Shown here: positions 51,542 to 61,070 of the stretch, piece by piece
Layout of the letters: each line of letters opens with the position of its first letter
How positions within the stretch are numbered: the stretch's first letter is position 1
Assembly: GCF_900109095.1 (NCBI RefSeq)
Contig: NZ_FNYZ01000016.1
Location: 62,001 to 126,000, forward strand
Reading direction: 5' to 3'
DNA: 64,000 nucleotides
From: Sphingobium sp. AP50
GTDB taxonomy: Bacteria; Pseudomonadota; Alphaproteobacteria; Sphingomonadales; Sphingomonadaceae
Notes under the pieces: model-generated
Database searches by the model: none
The model's input: the letters and a program-made list of their open reading frames with translations, nothing else
Told to the model about the DNA's origin: nothing
Program-made: the position numbers and the translations under genes

Positions 51542-54469
51542 ATGGCGAATGGAAGGTCTGTCATGCTGGTTGCGCTGCTTTTGATCCTGTTGGGTGCCGT
51601 GTTGTTCGATACGCGACGCCGCATGATGGCGCTGGAGGCGCGCATCGCCATGCTGGAGGCGGAGGCGCAGCCTGTGCGCGTATCAGTTGCGCCCGTACCG
51701 ATCGTGCCGGAACCGGTGCGGGTGGTGCGCGAGAGGGTGGTGGTTCCGCCGCCGCCCACGCCCAGGGTGACTGCACGTCGGACGCCATGGGCAGAGACGG
51801 TTGTTCAGCCGGAGGCCGCGCCGGAGCCGGAAGTTTTTGCTGCCGAACCAATCGAAGAGATCGCGTCCGCACGCCCCGCCTTCGGGTTTGAAGAATTGTT
51901 CGGGCGACGCCTGCCGATCTGGGCGGGTGGTGTCACGCTGGCTGTGGCGGGCGTGCTGCTGGTCAAATATTCGATCGATTCCGGGCTGTTGTCGCCTGTC
52001 ATTCGCGTGCTGCTGGGCCTGATCTTCGGCGGCGGGCTGATCGCTGGCGCGGAAGTCGCGCTGCGGCAGGAAGCGCGGGTGCGCGATGCCCGCGTGCGGC
52101 AGTCGCTGGCGGGTGCTGGCCTTGCCACCCTTTATGCCGTCATTTTGGCGGCGGCCAATCTCTATCATCTGGTCGGGCCGGGCACGGCCTTTGTCGGTCT
52201 GGCCGGAGTGACCGCGCTGGCCATGGGCCTGTCGCTGCGCTTTGGTGCGCCCAGTGCGATGCTGGGGCTGGTAGGCGGTCTGGCCGCGCCGGCGCTGGCA
52301 GGGGCGGACGAGCCCAATATTCCGCTGCTGTCCTGCTATCTGGCGCTCACCATCGGCGGCCTGTGCGCCTTGTCCCGGACGCAGCGCTGGATGTGGCTGG
52401 GCATGGGCGCGCTGATCGGTGGCGCGGGCTGGGGCAGCCTGCTGCTGCTGTCCGGTGCACTGGATCTGGCGTCTTCGCTGTCGGTTGGTCTGCTCATTCT
52501 GGCGATCGGCATCGCCTTTCCGCTGTTCGCTTTCTCGGGCAGCCGGGCCGCGCTGATCCGCGCGGTGTCGGCCGTGGTGGCATCGGCGCAGATGGCGGCG
52601 CTGATCGCGACCGGTGGTTTTGCGCTGCTGCACTGGGCGCTGTTCGGCCTGTTGTCGGTCGCCTTCCTCTGGCTGAGCGGTCGGGAGCCGGCGTTGCGCC
52701 GCCTGATGCCTGTCGGGCTGGCGGTGGGGCTGTTGCTGGCCGGGGCCTGGCCTGCGCCGGCGGCTTCCAGCTTCACGCTGGTCGTCCTGGGACTGGCCAT
52801 GATCTATGGCGGCGGAGCGCTGTGGCGGCTCTGGCGCCCGGCGGGTGGTCTGATCGAGGCGGGGCAGGTTGCGGGCGTGGCGCTGGGTGGGCTGGCGGTG
52901 AGCGCGCTGCACTTTTATCGCGGGTCGGCGGCGGACGATCTGCGCTTTGCCCTGATCGCGCTCGTGGCCAGCGCCTTGCCCGCCGTCGCGGTGGCGATGG
53001 GGTGGCATAATCCGGCGCGGAGGGACGATGCACGGCTTGCCCTGCTGGCGACCAGCGCGGCGATCCTGCTGGTGCTTGCCGGTATTTTCGGCCTTGCCGG
53101 ATGGACCCTGCCGCTGGTGGTGGGGATCGTCGCGGTCGCGCTATTGATGCTGGCGGCGCGGGCCGGGGACATGCGGATCGAATATAGCGGCTGGGCTTTT
53201 GTCTTCACGGCCGTCGCGTCGCTGGTGTCCGGGGACCGGGGGTTGGATGAGTTGGGCCGACTGGCCGGGGTGAGCGCGGATGCCGCGCCGGGGATCGCCC
53301 TGTTGCGCTGGAGCGGCGTGGGGCTGGCGCTGATGCTCTATGCCTGGCGGGCGCGACTGGCCGAAGGGCGGCTGGTGGCGCAGATCGTCGCCACGCTCTG
53401 CGCCTATGGCGCCCTTGTGCAGGTCGTGCCGGTGCTCTGGCTCGCCCCGATCGTTGCGCTGGCCTTGCCGTTGCTGGCCGAAGGCGCGCGCCGCCTGCCG
53501 CCGTTGCGCCTGTTGCCTGCGCTGGCGACTTTGTTCCTGCTGACGTTCCTCTGGGCAGCGGAACCGCTGCTGGCGTGGATCGACCCGGCGATGCTGTCGC
53601 TGCTGGGGCGGTCGATGCTGGTGAGCCTGTTGCCCGATAGGGCCGACATGCTGCTTCGCCTTGCCCTGCCGGCCGCGCTGATTGCGCTGGCGGTGGTCCG
53701 GGGGAAGCGGGCGATCGGGCCGATCGGACGGCAACTGGCGGTGATTGCGGCCGGTCTGTTCGGCATGATTGCCCTGCATATTCTGTACAAGCAGGTCTTC
53801 GCGATCGCGGGCCATGCCGCCTTCGTGCGGATGGGCCTTGCGGAGCGCACGCTTTGGGAGGGTCTGCTGATCATGGCGGGCTGGGCCGCATGGCGCCGGT
53901 TCACTCAGCGGGAGATCGCCCTGACGCTGGTGGCGGCCGGGATCGCGCATAATCTGCTCTATACACTGTTGCTGCATAACCCACTCTGGGCGGCGCAGGC
54001 AGTCGGTAGCGTGCCACTGTTCAACCTGCTGCTGCCTGCCTTTGCCATTCCGCTGGTCGGGCTGTGGCTGGTCGGGCGGATGGCGCCAGACCTGGCGGAG
54101 CGCTGCACGCGCTATCGCGACGGCGCCTATATGGTCCTGATCCTGCTGTTCGCCTTTACCATGCTGCGCCAGTTGTTCTGCGGGCCGATGCTCAACCTGC
54201 CCTATCTGTCGGCGGGCGAGGATATTGGCCGCTCTGTTCTGGCGATCGCGCTGGCCATCAGCTTCCTGCTATGGGGTATTCGCCGGGGTGGGCGTGACTG
54301 GCGGATTGCATCGCTGCTGTTGATGCTGGGGGCGGTGGCCAAGGTGTTCCTGCTCGATGCGTCGGGGCTGACCGGGTTGCTGCGCATCGCCTCCTTCCTG
54401 GCGCTGGGCTTCAGCCTGATCGGTATCGGCTGGCTCTATAGTCGCCATCTGCGCGCTGACACCGATTAA
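51542..54469 (+). CDS. DUF2339 large multi-span membrane protein
   Basis: 975 residues from ATG 51542; ATG 51563 with GGAAGG upstream is an equal candidate. One N-terminal span, a short coiled part (ALEARIAMLEAEA) and a Pro-rich linker to about 115, then some 25 hydrophobic segments rich in Gly/Ala/Leu to the end. LPIWAGGVTLAVAGVLLVKY is the DUF2339 entry signature. Function of the family is unknown; TetR control suggests an envelope-stress or export role (inference). Confidence 0.85.
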   Translation: MANGRSVMLVALLLILLGAVLFDTRRRMMALEARIAMLEAEAQPVRVSVAPVPIVPEPVRVVRERVVVPPPPTPRVTARRTPWAETVVQPEAAPEPEVFAAEPIEEIASARPAFGFEELFGRRLPIWAGGVTLAVAGVLLVKYSIDSGLLSPVIRVLLGLIFGGGLIAGAEVALRQEARVRDARVRQSLAGAGLATLYAVILAAANLYHLVGPGTAFVGLAGVTALAMGLSLRFGAPSAMLGLVGGLAAPALAGADEPNIPLLSCYLALTIGGLCALSRTQRWMWLGMGALIGGAGWGSLLLLSGALDLASSLSVGLLILAIGIAFPLFAFSGSRAALIRAVSAVVASAQMAALIATGGFALLHWALFGLLSVAFLWLSGREPALRRLMPVGLAVGLLLAGAWPAPAASSFTLVVLGLAMIYGGGALWRLWRPAGGLIEAGQVAGVALGGLAVSALHFYRGSAADDLRFALIALVASALPAVAVAMGWHNPARRDDARLALLATSAAILLVLAGIFGLAGWTLPLVVGIVAVALLMLAARAGDMRIEYSGWAFVFTAVASLVSGDRGLDELGRLAGVSADAAPGIALLRWSGVGLALMLYAWRARLAEGRLVAQIVATLCAYGALVQVVPVLWLAPIVALALPLLAEGARRLPPLRLLPALATLFLLTFLWAAEPLLAWIDPAMLSLLGRSMLVSLLPDRADMLLRLALPAALIALAVVRGKRAIGPIGRQLAVIAAGLFGMIALHILYKQVFAIAGHAAFVRMGLAERTLWEGLLIMAGWAAWRRFTQREIALTLVAAGIAHNLLYTLLLHNPLWAAQAVGSVPLFNLLLPAFAIPLVGLWLVGRMAPDLAERCTRYRDGAYMVLILLFAFTMLRQLFCGPMLNLPYLSAGEDIGRSVLAIALAISFLLWGIRRGGRDWRIASLLLMLGAVAKVFLLDASGLTGLLRIASFLALGFSLIGIGWLYSRHLRADTD

Positions 54470-54520
54470 CGTCTCGTCATTACTTCACGCTTATGGCCTT
54501 GATCATGAGGGGTATTGTTC

Positions 54521-57500
54521 ATGTCCGCACCTGATCTGTCTTTGCTTGCCAAACGTCGGTTCGCACCTTTGTTCGTCGTCCAGTTTCTGGGGGCGTTCAA
54601 TGATAATCTGCTGAAGTTCGCCCTGCTATTTCTGGCCAATTTCGTCCTGTTCCGGGCGGAACCGGGCAAGGCGGAGCTGCTGGCGACGATCGCGACGGGC
54701 CTGTTCATCCTGCCCTATTTCCTCTTTTCTGCGCTGGCCGGGCAGATTGCCGACGCCTGGGACAAGGCGAAGCTGGTGCGGGCGGTCAAGGCGGCGGAAA
54801 TCGTCATCATGACGATGGCGCTGATCGGCTTCTGGCTGCAATCGGTGCCGCTGCTGCTGACCTGCCTGTTCCTGATGGGGTTGCATTCCACCATCTTCGG
54901 CCCCGTCAAATTCTCGATCCTGCCGCAGCACCTGCATCCTCAGGAGATGATGGGCGGCACCGGGCTGATCGAGGCGGGCACCTTCCTTGCGATCCTGAGC
55001 GGACAGTTGCTGGCCGGGGTGATTTCGGCGCAGACGGCGGGCCTTGTCGCGGTCGGCATTGCGTTGCTGGGGTTCCTCTCCAGCCTTGCCGTCCCGTCTG
55101 CGCCACCGGTGGCGAAGGGGCTGCGGATCGACCCCAATATATTCCGCAGCACCTGGCAGATATTGAAGGCGGCGCGCCATGGACGCGGGGTGTGGCTGTC
55201 CATCCTGGGGATCAGCTGGTTCTTCGGCATGGGCGCGGTGCTGCTGGCGCAATTCGCGCCATTGGTGAGCGGCGTGCTGCATGCGAAGCAGGAAGTCGCC
55301 ACGCTGTTCCTGCTGGTCTTCTCGCTGAGCGTGGCGCTGGGATCGCTGCTGGTCAATCGCCTGCTGCGTGGTGAAGTGTCGGCCCGTTTCGTGCCGCTGT
55401 CCGCGCTGGCACTGGCCGGTTGCCTGATCGATCTGTGGCTGTCGACCAGCGCCTATGTGCCGCAGGCTGGTGAAGCGAGTATCGCCGCCTTCGTCGCGTC
55501 GGCGGGAAGCTGGCGCATCCTGTTCGATCTGTTCGGCATCGCCTTTGCCGGGGGCATGTTCATCGTGCCGCTCTATGCGATTCTTCAGACCCATGCCCCG
55601 CGCGAGGAGCGGTCGCGCACGATCGCGGCGAACAATATCGTCAATGCCGCCGTCAGCGTGGCCGTGGTGCTGGTGGTGACGCTGATGCTGGCGCGCGGCG
55701 AAAGCGTGCCCGGTGTGATCGGTACGCTGGGCTTTGCGACGCTGACCATTGCGCTGATTTCCTGCTGGCTGCTGCCCGAAACCGTTATCAAGTCGCTGTT
55801 CCGGGGGCTGTTGCGGCTGCTCTATCGGGTCGAGGTGTCGGGCGCGGAGAATATGCCGGCGGTGGGCACGCCCGCCGTGGTCGTGGTCAACCATGTGTCC
55901 TTTCTCGACGGGCTGCTGCTTGCCGCCTTCCTGCCGGGCAAGCCGACCTTTGCGGTGCATACCCGCATTGCCAAAGCCTGGTGGATCAAGCCGTTCCTGC
56001 CGCTGTTCGACGCTTTCCCGGTCGACCCGACCAATCCGATGGCGGCCAAGGCGATGGTGAAGGCAGTGCGCGAAGGGCGGACGCTGGTGATCTTCCCGGA
56101 AGGGCGCATCACCGTGACCGGCGCGCTGATGAAGATATTCGACGGTCCCGGCATGGTCGCCGACAAGGCCGACGCGCCGATCATCCCAGTGCGCATCGAC
56201 GGCGCGCAATTTACGCCCTTCTCGCGTCTGCGCGGCAAGGTGCGGTTGCGCAGCTTCCCCAAGATCAAGCTGACCGTGCTGCCGCCGCGCCGCTTCAGCA
56301 TAGATGGCGAGATGACGGCGCGGGCGCGCCGTGCGATCGCAGGTCGTCGCCTCTATGACGAAATGAGCGCGATGATCTTCGCCACGTCGCGGACGGAAGA
56401 AACGCTGTTTCAGGCGCTGCTGGAGGCGCGGCATATCCATGGGGCCAAGGCGCCCGTGGTGGAGGATATCAAGCGCGAGCAGATGAGCTATGGTCGGCTG
56501 GTCGTGGGCAGTCTGGCGCTGGGTCGCCCGCTGGCGGCGCCGACTCGGCAGGGGGAGGCGGTGGGTGTATTGCTGCCCAATGTGGCGGCGGTGGTCGCAA
56601 CCTTCTTCGCGTTGCAGGCGCATGGCCGGGTGCCGGCAATGCTCAACTATACGGCGGGCCTCACCAATTTGAAGGCCGCCTGCACCGCCGCGCAGATCCG
56701 CACGATCGTCACCGCGCGCGCCTTTGTCGATCAGGCGAAGCTGGGGGAGATCGTTGCTGCGCTGGAGGCCGAGGGGCTGACCATCCTGTGGCTGGAGGAT
56801 ATCGGCGCGACCATCGGCACGGGAGCGAAGCTGCGTGCGCTGATCGCCAGCCGCTTTGCCGGGCGGGCGCATAAGCGGTTGCGCATCGCGCCTGACGCAC
56901 CGGCGGTGATCCTGTTCACCAGCGGGTCGGAGGGGCTGCCCAAGGGCGTGGTGCTGAGCCACCGCAACCTGCTGTCCAATTGTCGCCAGCTTGCCGCGCG
57001 GATCGATTTCAACACGGCGGACATGGTGCTGAACGCGCTGCCGGTGTTCCACAGCTTCGGCCTGACCGGCGGCACATTGCTGCCGATCCTGCACGGGGTG
57101 AAGACATTGCTCTATCCCAGCCCGCTGCATTATCGGATCGTCCCCGCGCTGGCTTATGACAGCAATGCGACGATCCTGTTCGGCACCGACACCTTCCTGT
57201 CGGGCTATGCGCGGATGGCGCATGGTTATGATTTCTATTCGCTGCGCTACATCTTTGCCGGGGCCGAGCGGGTGCGGGACGAAACGCGCAAGGCCTATGC
57301 CGACAAGTTCGGCCTGCGCATATTGGAGGGCTATGGCGCGACCGAGGCGGGGCCGGTGATCGCGGTCAATACGCCGATGCATTTCCGCGCAGGGACCGTC
57401 GGCCGCCTGCTGCCGGGGATCGAGGCGAAACTGGACGATGTGCCGGGCACTATAGAGGGTGGCCGCCTGTCCATCCGGGGACCGAACATCATGACCGGCT

Positions 57501-57916
57501 ATATGAAGGCCGATGCGCCGGGCGTGCTGCAACCGCCGGAGGAAGGCTGGCATGATAGCGGCGATATCGTCACCATCGATGGCGAAGGCTTCGTCACGAT
57601 CCGGGGCCGCGCCAAGCGCTTTGCCAAGATTGGCGGTGAAATGGTATCGTTGCCGGCGGTGGAGGGCTATGCCGCCGCGCTCTGGCCGGATGCCGAACAT
57701 GCCGTGGTCACCCGGCCGGACGCGCGTAAAGGCGAGCAACTGGTGCTGTTCACCACGAAGAAGGGTGCGAAGGCGGGCGATCTTCAGGCCTGGGGCCGCG
57801 CCAATGGCGTTACCGAACTCGCCATTCCGCGCGACATTCGGGAATTGGACGCACTGCCGGTGCTGGGCACGGGCAAGCTGGACTATGTCAGCATGAATGC
57901 GATGGCGGCGGGTTAG
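54521..57916 (+). CDS. aas: Aas-like MFS / acyltransferase / acyl-ACP ligase fusion
   Basis: 1,131 residues from ATG 54521. Three parts: an MFS/LplT-like transporter with about 12 spans (1-425, FVVQFLGAFNDNLLKFAL), a PlsC acyltransferase (about 430-640, with NHVSFLDG near 456 and FPEGRIT), and an AMP-dependent acyl ligase (about 680-1131, LFTSGSEGLPKG near 800, YGATEAGPV, GRAKRFAKIGGEM). Re-imports and re-acylates lysophospholipids. In E. coli the transporter LplT is a separate gene. Confidence 0.92.
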   Translation: MSAPDLSLLAKRRFAPLFVVQFLGAFNDNLLKFALLFLANFVLFRAEPGKAELLATIATGLFILPYFLFSALAGQIADAWDKAKLVRAVKAAEIVIMTMALIGFWLQSVPLLLTCLFLMGLHSTIFGPVKFSILPQHLHPQEMMGGTGLIEAGTFLAILSGQLLAGVISAQTAGLVAVGIALLGFLSSLAVPSAPPVAKGLRIDPNIFRSTWQILKAARHGRGVWLSILGISWFFGMGAVLLAQFAPLVSGVLHAKQEVATLFLLVFSLSVALGSLLVNRLLRGEVSARFVPLSALALAGCLIDLWLSTSAYVPQAGEASIAAFVASAGSWRILFDLFGIAFAGGMFIVPLYAILQTHAPREERSRTIAANNIVNAAVSVAVVLVVTLMLARGESVPGVIGTLGFATLTIALISCWLLPETVIKSLFRGLLRLLYRVEVSGAENMPAVGTPAVVVVNHVSFLDGLLLAAFLPGKPTFAVHTRIAKAWWIKPFLPLFDAFPVDPTNPMAAKAMVKAVREGRTLVIFPEGRITVTGALMKIFDGPGMVADKADAPIIPVRIDGAQFTPFSRLRGKVRLRSFPKIKLTVLPPRRFSIDGEMTARARRAIAGRRLYDEMSAMIFATSRTEETLFQALLEARHIHGAKAPVVEDIKREQMSYGRLVVGSLALGRPLAAPTRQGEAVGVLLPNVAAVVATFFALQAHGRVPAMLNYTAGLTNLKAACTAAQIRTIVTARAFVDQAKLGEIVAALEAEGLTILWLEDIGATIGTGAKLRALIASRFAGRAHKRLRIAPDAPAVILFTSGSEGLPKGVVLSHRNLLSNCRQLAARIDFNTADMVLNALPVFHSFGLTGGTLLPILHGVKTLLYPSPLHYRIVPALAYDSNATILFGTDTFLSGYARMAHGYDFYSLRYIFAGAERVRDETRKAYADKFGLRILEGYGATEAGPVIAVNTPMHFRAGTVGRLLPGIEAKLDDVPGTIEGGRLSIRGPNIMTGYMKADAPGVLQPPEEGWHDSGDIVTIDGEGFVTIRGRAKRFAKIGGEMVSLPAVEGYAAALWPDAEHAVVTRPDARKGEQLVLFTTKKGAKAGDLQAWGRANGVTELAIPRDIRELDALPVLGTGKLDYVSMNAMAAG

Positions 57917-57927
57917 AACCTGTTTGG

Positions 57928-57951
57928 AAAATGCGCGAAAGAGCGCATTTT
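57928..57951 (+). terminator. Terminator of aas
   Basis: Perfect 9-bp stem AAAATGCGC (57928-57936) / GCGCATTTT (57943-57951), loop GAAAGA; the stem itself supplies the A and T tracts. Confidence 0.7.
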
Positions 57952-57957
57952 CGATGC

Positions 57958-58037
57958 CGCACCGGCCCATACCCCCACCCGACCACCCAACTGGAATACT
58001 ATGTTTGGGCGGTCGGGTGGGGGTGTGGGCCGGTGCG
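57958..58037. repeat. 32-bp stem long inverted repeat
   Basis: Arms 57958-57989 and 58006-58037 pair over 32 bp with only two G-T type differences; the 16-bp loop is AT-richer. Arms start CGCACCGGCCCATACCCCCA. It sits between the aas terminator and the first riboswitch. From 58038 to about 58143 I see nothing else. Confidence 0.8.
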
Positions 58038-58143
58038 GATGCGCCGGAGGCAAGACTCTGAATCGTCATCCGCTTGGCAAGCAGGTGATGCCGCGTTATG
58101 CCCGGCGCTGGCCGATGGGTTTACCTGTTGGCTGCCGATCGCG

Positions 58144-58356
58144 CCGGTGCCCCGTGAGGGGCTTTAAAAGGGAATGCGGTGCGGGGGGTGTTTCCTCCCA
58201 AATCCGCGGCTGTCCCTGCAACTGTAAGCGGTGAGTGCGACGCATAGGCCTTTCTGAAATAAGGAAGGCAGCCACTGGGCCGGACGCTAAATCCTGCGAG
58301 GCCCGGGAAGGCCATGCGTCAAGCGTCGACCCGCGAGCCAGGAGACCTGCCGGCGT
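58144..58356 (+). promoter_or_regulatory. Cobalamin riboswitch 1 (controls hoxN-type gene)
   Basis: Conserved blocks in order: GGTGCCCC..GGGGC, AAAAGGGAATGCGGTG, CCGCGGCTGTCCCTGCAACTG (adenosyl-binding core), GCCACTGG, GGGAAGGCC and the B12 box GAGCCAGGAGACCTGCC. Lies 174 nt before the permease start. AdoCbl binding is expected to turn the gene off. Confidence 0.93.
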
Positions 58357-58529
58357 CTGGTCGCTCTTGCCCTGGTCCAGGGGATGGCCATGGCACGGTA
58401 TCACTCCGTCTGAGCGACGAAAGAGCGGCGGGGGCCGCCTTTGGAACCGTGCGTCGGTCGCTGATGGCGTCCGGTCGATGCGCGCTGGCCCCTGTCTTGT
58501 CGCATGATGCCGGGGTGTTTCCTTTTCCC

Positions 58530-59576
58530 ATGACTGACATGTCCAAATCTTCGACGCCGCGCCTGCGGCATCGCGTGACCGGTTTGATGGCCGCGCTGAT
58601 CGTGGCGAATATCGCTGTATGGCTATGGGCCTTCGGCCAGTTTCATGACCAGCCCCTGATGCTGGGGACGGCGCTGCTTGCCTGGGGGCTGGGGCTGCGC
58701 CATGCTGTCGATGCCGATCATATCGCCGCGATCGACAATGTGACGCGCAAGCTGATGCAGGATGGGCAGCGGCCGATCACCGTCGGCTTCTGGTTCGCGA
58801 TCGGCCATTCGGCGATCATCGCCATCGCCTCCGTCACGATCGCGCTGACCGCCAGCGCGCTGAGCCGGTTCGAGAGTTTTCGCGAGGTTGGCGGCATCGT
58901 CGCGACCGGGGTGTCGGCGACCTTCCTGTTCGCGATCGCTGCGATGAACCTGATGATCCTGCGGTCGGTGTGGAAGAGCTTTGCCCATGTCCGGGCGGGC
59001 GGCACCTATGTCGAGGAGGATCTGGACCTGTTGCTGGGCAATCGCGGGCTGCTGGCGCGCCTGTTCCGGCCGATGTTCCGGCTGGTCAGCCGCAGCTGGC
59101 ATATGGCGCCGCTGGGTTTCATCTTTGGTCTGGGCTTCGATACCGCGACCGAGGTGGCGATATTGGGTCTGTCGGCCAGTCAGGCGGCCGATGGCATGGC
59201 GATCGGCACGATTTTGGTGCTGCCCGCTCTGTTCGCCGCTGGCATGGCGCTGGTCGATACGGCCGACGGGGTGGTGATGCTGGGCGCCTATGAATGGGCG
59301 TTCGTGAAGCCGATCCGCAAACTCTATTACAACATCACCATCACCCTGATTTCAGCGCTGGTCGCGATCGTCATCGGCGGGATCGAGGCGATGGCGCTGA
59401 TCGGCGACAAGCTGGGGCTGGAGGGCGCGCCCTGGCGGATCGCGGCGGAACTGGGCGAGAATTTCAACAGTCTGGGCTTTGCGATCATTGGGCTGTTCAT
59501 CCTCTGCTGGCTGCTGAGCTTCGGCATTTATCGCTGGAAACGCTTTGACGAGATCGAAGTGCGGACGGCTGGCTGA
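58530..59576 (+). CDS. HoxN/HupN/NixA-family cobalt/nickel permease
   Basis: 348 residues from ATG 58530 (MTDMSKSSTPRLRHRV). Eight or so spans; the metal-binding signature HAVDADH at 58-64 and later GLGFDTATE and DTADGVVM are those of the NiCoT family. A cobalamin riboswitch in front indicates cobalt uptake for B12 rather than nickel. A longer frame to 58314 would overlap the riboswitch and is rejected. Confidence 0.93.
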   Translation: MTDMSKSSTPRLRHRVTGLMAALIVANIAVWLWAFGQFHDQPLMLGTALLAWGLGLRHAVDADHIAAIDNVTRKLMQDGQRPITVGFWFAIGHSAIIAIASVTIALTASALSRFESFREVGGIVATGVSATFLFAIAAMNLMILRSVWKSFAHVRAGGTYVEEDLDLLLGNRGLLARLFRPMFRLVSRSWHMAPLGFIFGLGFDTATEVAILGLSASQAADGMAIGTILVLPALFAAGMALVDTADGVVMLGAYEWAFVKPIRKLYYNITITLISALVAIVIGGIEAMALIGDKLGLEGAPWRIAAELGENFNSLGFAIIGLFILCWLLSFGIYRWKRFDEIEVRTAG

Positions 59577-59627
59577 ACGTCGTTGGCTTGGGCGCTGAAT
59601 TGGTCTAGGGCGACGGACATTGATCGC

Positions 59628-59825
59628 GTCGGTGCCCCGCAAGGGGCTTTAAATGGGAATGCGGTGAGGGGGACTTATCCCTCAATTCCGCGGCTGTCCC
59701 TGCAACTGTAAGCGGCGAGCGCGATGCGCATGCTCTCCTTGCGAGAGCAGCCACTGGACCCCAAAAGGTCTGGGAAGGCGCGCATCAAGCCTTGACCCGC
59801 GAGCCAGGAGACCTGCCGGCGTCTG
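59628..59825 (+). promoter_or_regulatory. Cobalamin riboswitch 2 (controls cobW-cobN)
   Basis: Same blocks as riboswitch 1: GGTGCCCCGCAAGGGGC, AAATGGGAATGCGGTG, CCGCGGCTGTCCCTGCAACT, GCCACTGG, GGGAAGGCG and GAGCCAGGAGACCTGCC. Similarity to copy 1 continues downstream through GTCTGGTCGCTCTTGC and CAGGGGATGGCCATGGCACG to about 59890. Confidence 0.93.
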
Positions 59826-60023
59826 GTCGCTCTTGCTCTGGTCCAGGGGATGGCCATGGCACGGTAGTTTCTTCCGTCTGAGCGACGAAATCGTGCGGCT
59901 GGGGCTGCACGGTGCGGGATGCCGGGCGCCCTGTCGCGTCCGCCCGTCGTCGCGCGTCGGCTGGCGTCCTGATGGGACACCGGCAAGCCCCGCCTGTCGT
60001 CGTTCGGCGCGCGGGAGAGATTT

Positions 60024-61061
60024 ATGTCCGATCTGGCCAAGCTGCCGGTCACTATCGTCACCGGCTTTCTGGGCGCGGGCAAGACCACGCTGATCAGCCA
60101 TCTGATCCGCAATGCGGGCGGGCGGCGGCTGGCGGTGGTCGTCAATGAATTCGGCACCTTGGGTGTCGATGGCGACATATTGAAAAGCTGCGCCATTCCC
60201 GATTGCCCGGCGGAAAATATCGTCGAGCTGGCCAATGGCTGCATCTGCTGCACCGTCGCCGATGATTTCATTCCCACGGTCGAGGCGCTGCTGGCGCTGG
60301 AGCCGAGCCCTGATCATATATTGATCGAAACCTCCGGGCTGGCGCTGCCCAAGCCGTTGCTCAAGGCATTCGACTGGCCGGCGATCCGGTCGCGCATCAC
60401 CGTGGATGGCGTGATTGCGCTGGCCGATGCGGAGGCGGTTGCGGACGGGCGGTTTGCGCCCGATCTGGAAGCGCTGGAGGCGCAGCGTCTGGCCGATCCG
60501 GGCATCGACCATGAAACGCCTTTGTCCGAAGTGTTCGAGGATCAACTGGCCTGCGCCGACATGGTGCTGCTGACCAAGGTGGACCTTGCCGGGCCGGAAG
60601 GCGTCGCCGCCGCGCGAGCGGTGATTGCGGCCGAGACGCCGCGTCCCTTGCCGGTGATCGAACTGGTCGACGGGGTGATCGACCCGCGCGTGTTGCTGGG
60701 CCTGAACGCGGCGGCGGAGGATGATCTGGCGGCGCGTCCATCGCACCATGATGGCGAGGATGATCATGAGCATGAGGATTTCGACAGCATCGTCCTGACG
60801 TTGGGCGAGATTGCCGATCCGGCCGACCTGACCGCGCGGATCGAGCGGCTGGCGCGCGAGCAGCAGATTTTGCGGGTGAAGGGCTATGCGGCCGTCGCGG
60901 GCAAGCCGATGCGCCTGCTGGTGCAGGCGGTGGGCGCGCGGGTGCGGCACCAATATGACCGGCCCTGGCGCGACGGCGAAGCGCGCGTGACGGCGCTGGT
61001 TGTGATCGCCGAGCATGATCGCATCGATGAAGTTGCGATCCGGGCTGTGCTGGAAGGCTGA
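60024..61061 (+). CDS. cobW: Cobalamin biosynthesis GTPase CobW
   Basis: 345 residues. P-loop GFLGAGKTT (14-22), the COG0523 metal-binding motif C73-I-C75-C76 and G3/G4-like TKVD. A His/Asp-rich segment about 240-252 (HHDGEDDHEHED) fits a metal store. C-terminal CobW domain. Zn/Co metallochaperone thought to deliver cobalt to CobN, which follows at 9 nt in the same operon. Confidence 0.95.
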   Translation: MSDLAKLPVTIVTGFLGAGKTTLISHLIRNAGGRRLAVVVNEFGTLGVDGDILKSCAIPDCPAENIVELANGCICCTVADDFIPTVEALLALEPSPDHILIETSGLALPKPLLKAFDWPAIRSRITVDGVIALADAEAVADGRFAPDLEALEAQRLADPGIDHETPLSEVFEDQLACADMVLLTKVDLAGPEGVAAARAVIAAETPRPLPVIELVDGVIDPRVLLGLNAAAEDDLAARPSHHDGEDDHEHEDFDSIVLTLGEIADPADLTARIERLAREQQILRVKGYAAVAGKPMRLLVQAVGARVRHQYDRPWRDGEARVTALVVIAEHDRIDEVAIRAVLEG

Positions 61062-61070
61062 GCTACACCG

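Noticed and set aside
54626..58069. 1,147-codon minus-strand open frame
   Set aside because: Antisense shadow of the aas gene; composition is Arg/His/Gln-rich low-complexity as expected for the complement of GC-rich codons, with no domain.
58314..58529. Extended N-terminus of the cobalt permease
   Set aside because: It would translate the riboswitch B12 box; the family starts just before the first membrane span.
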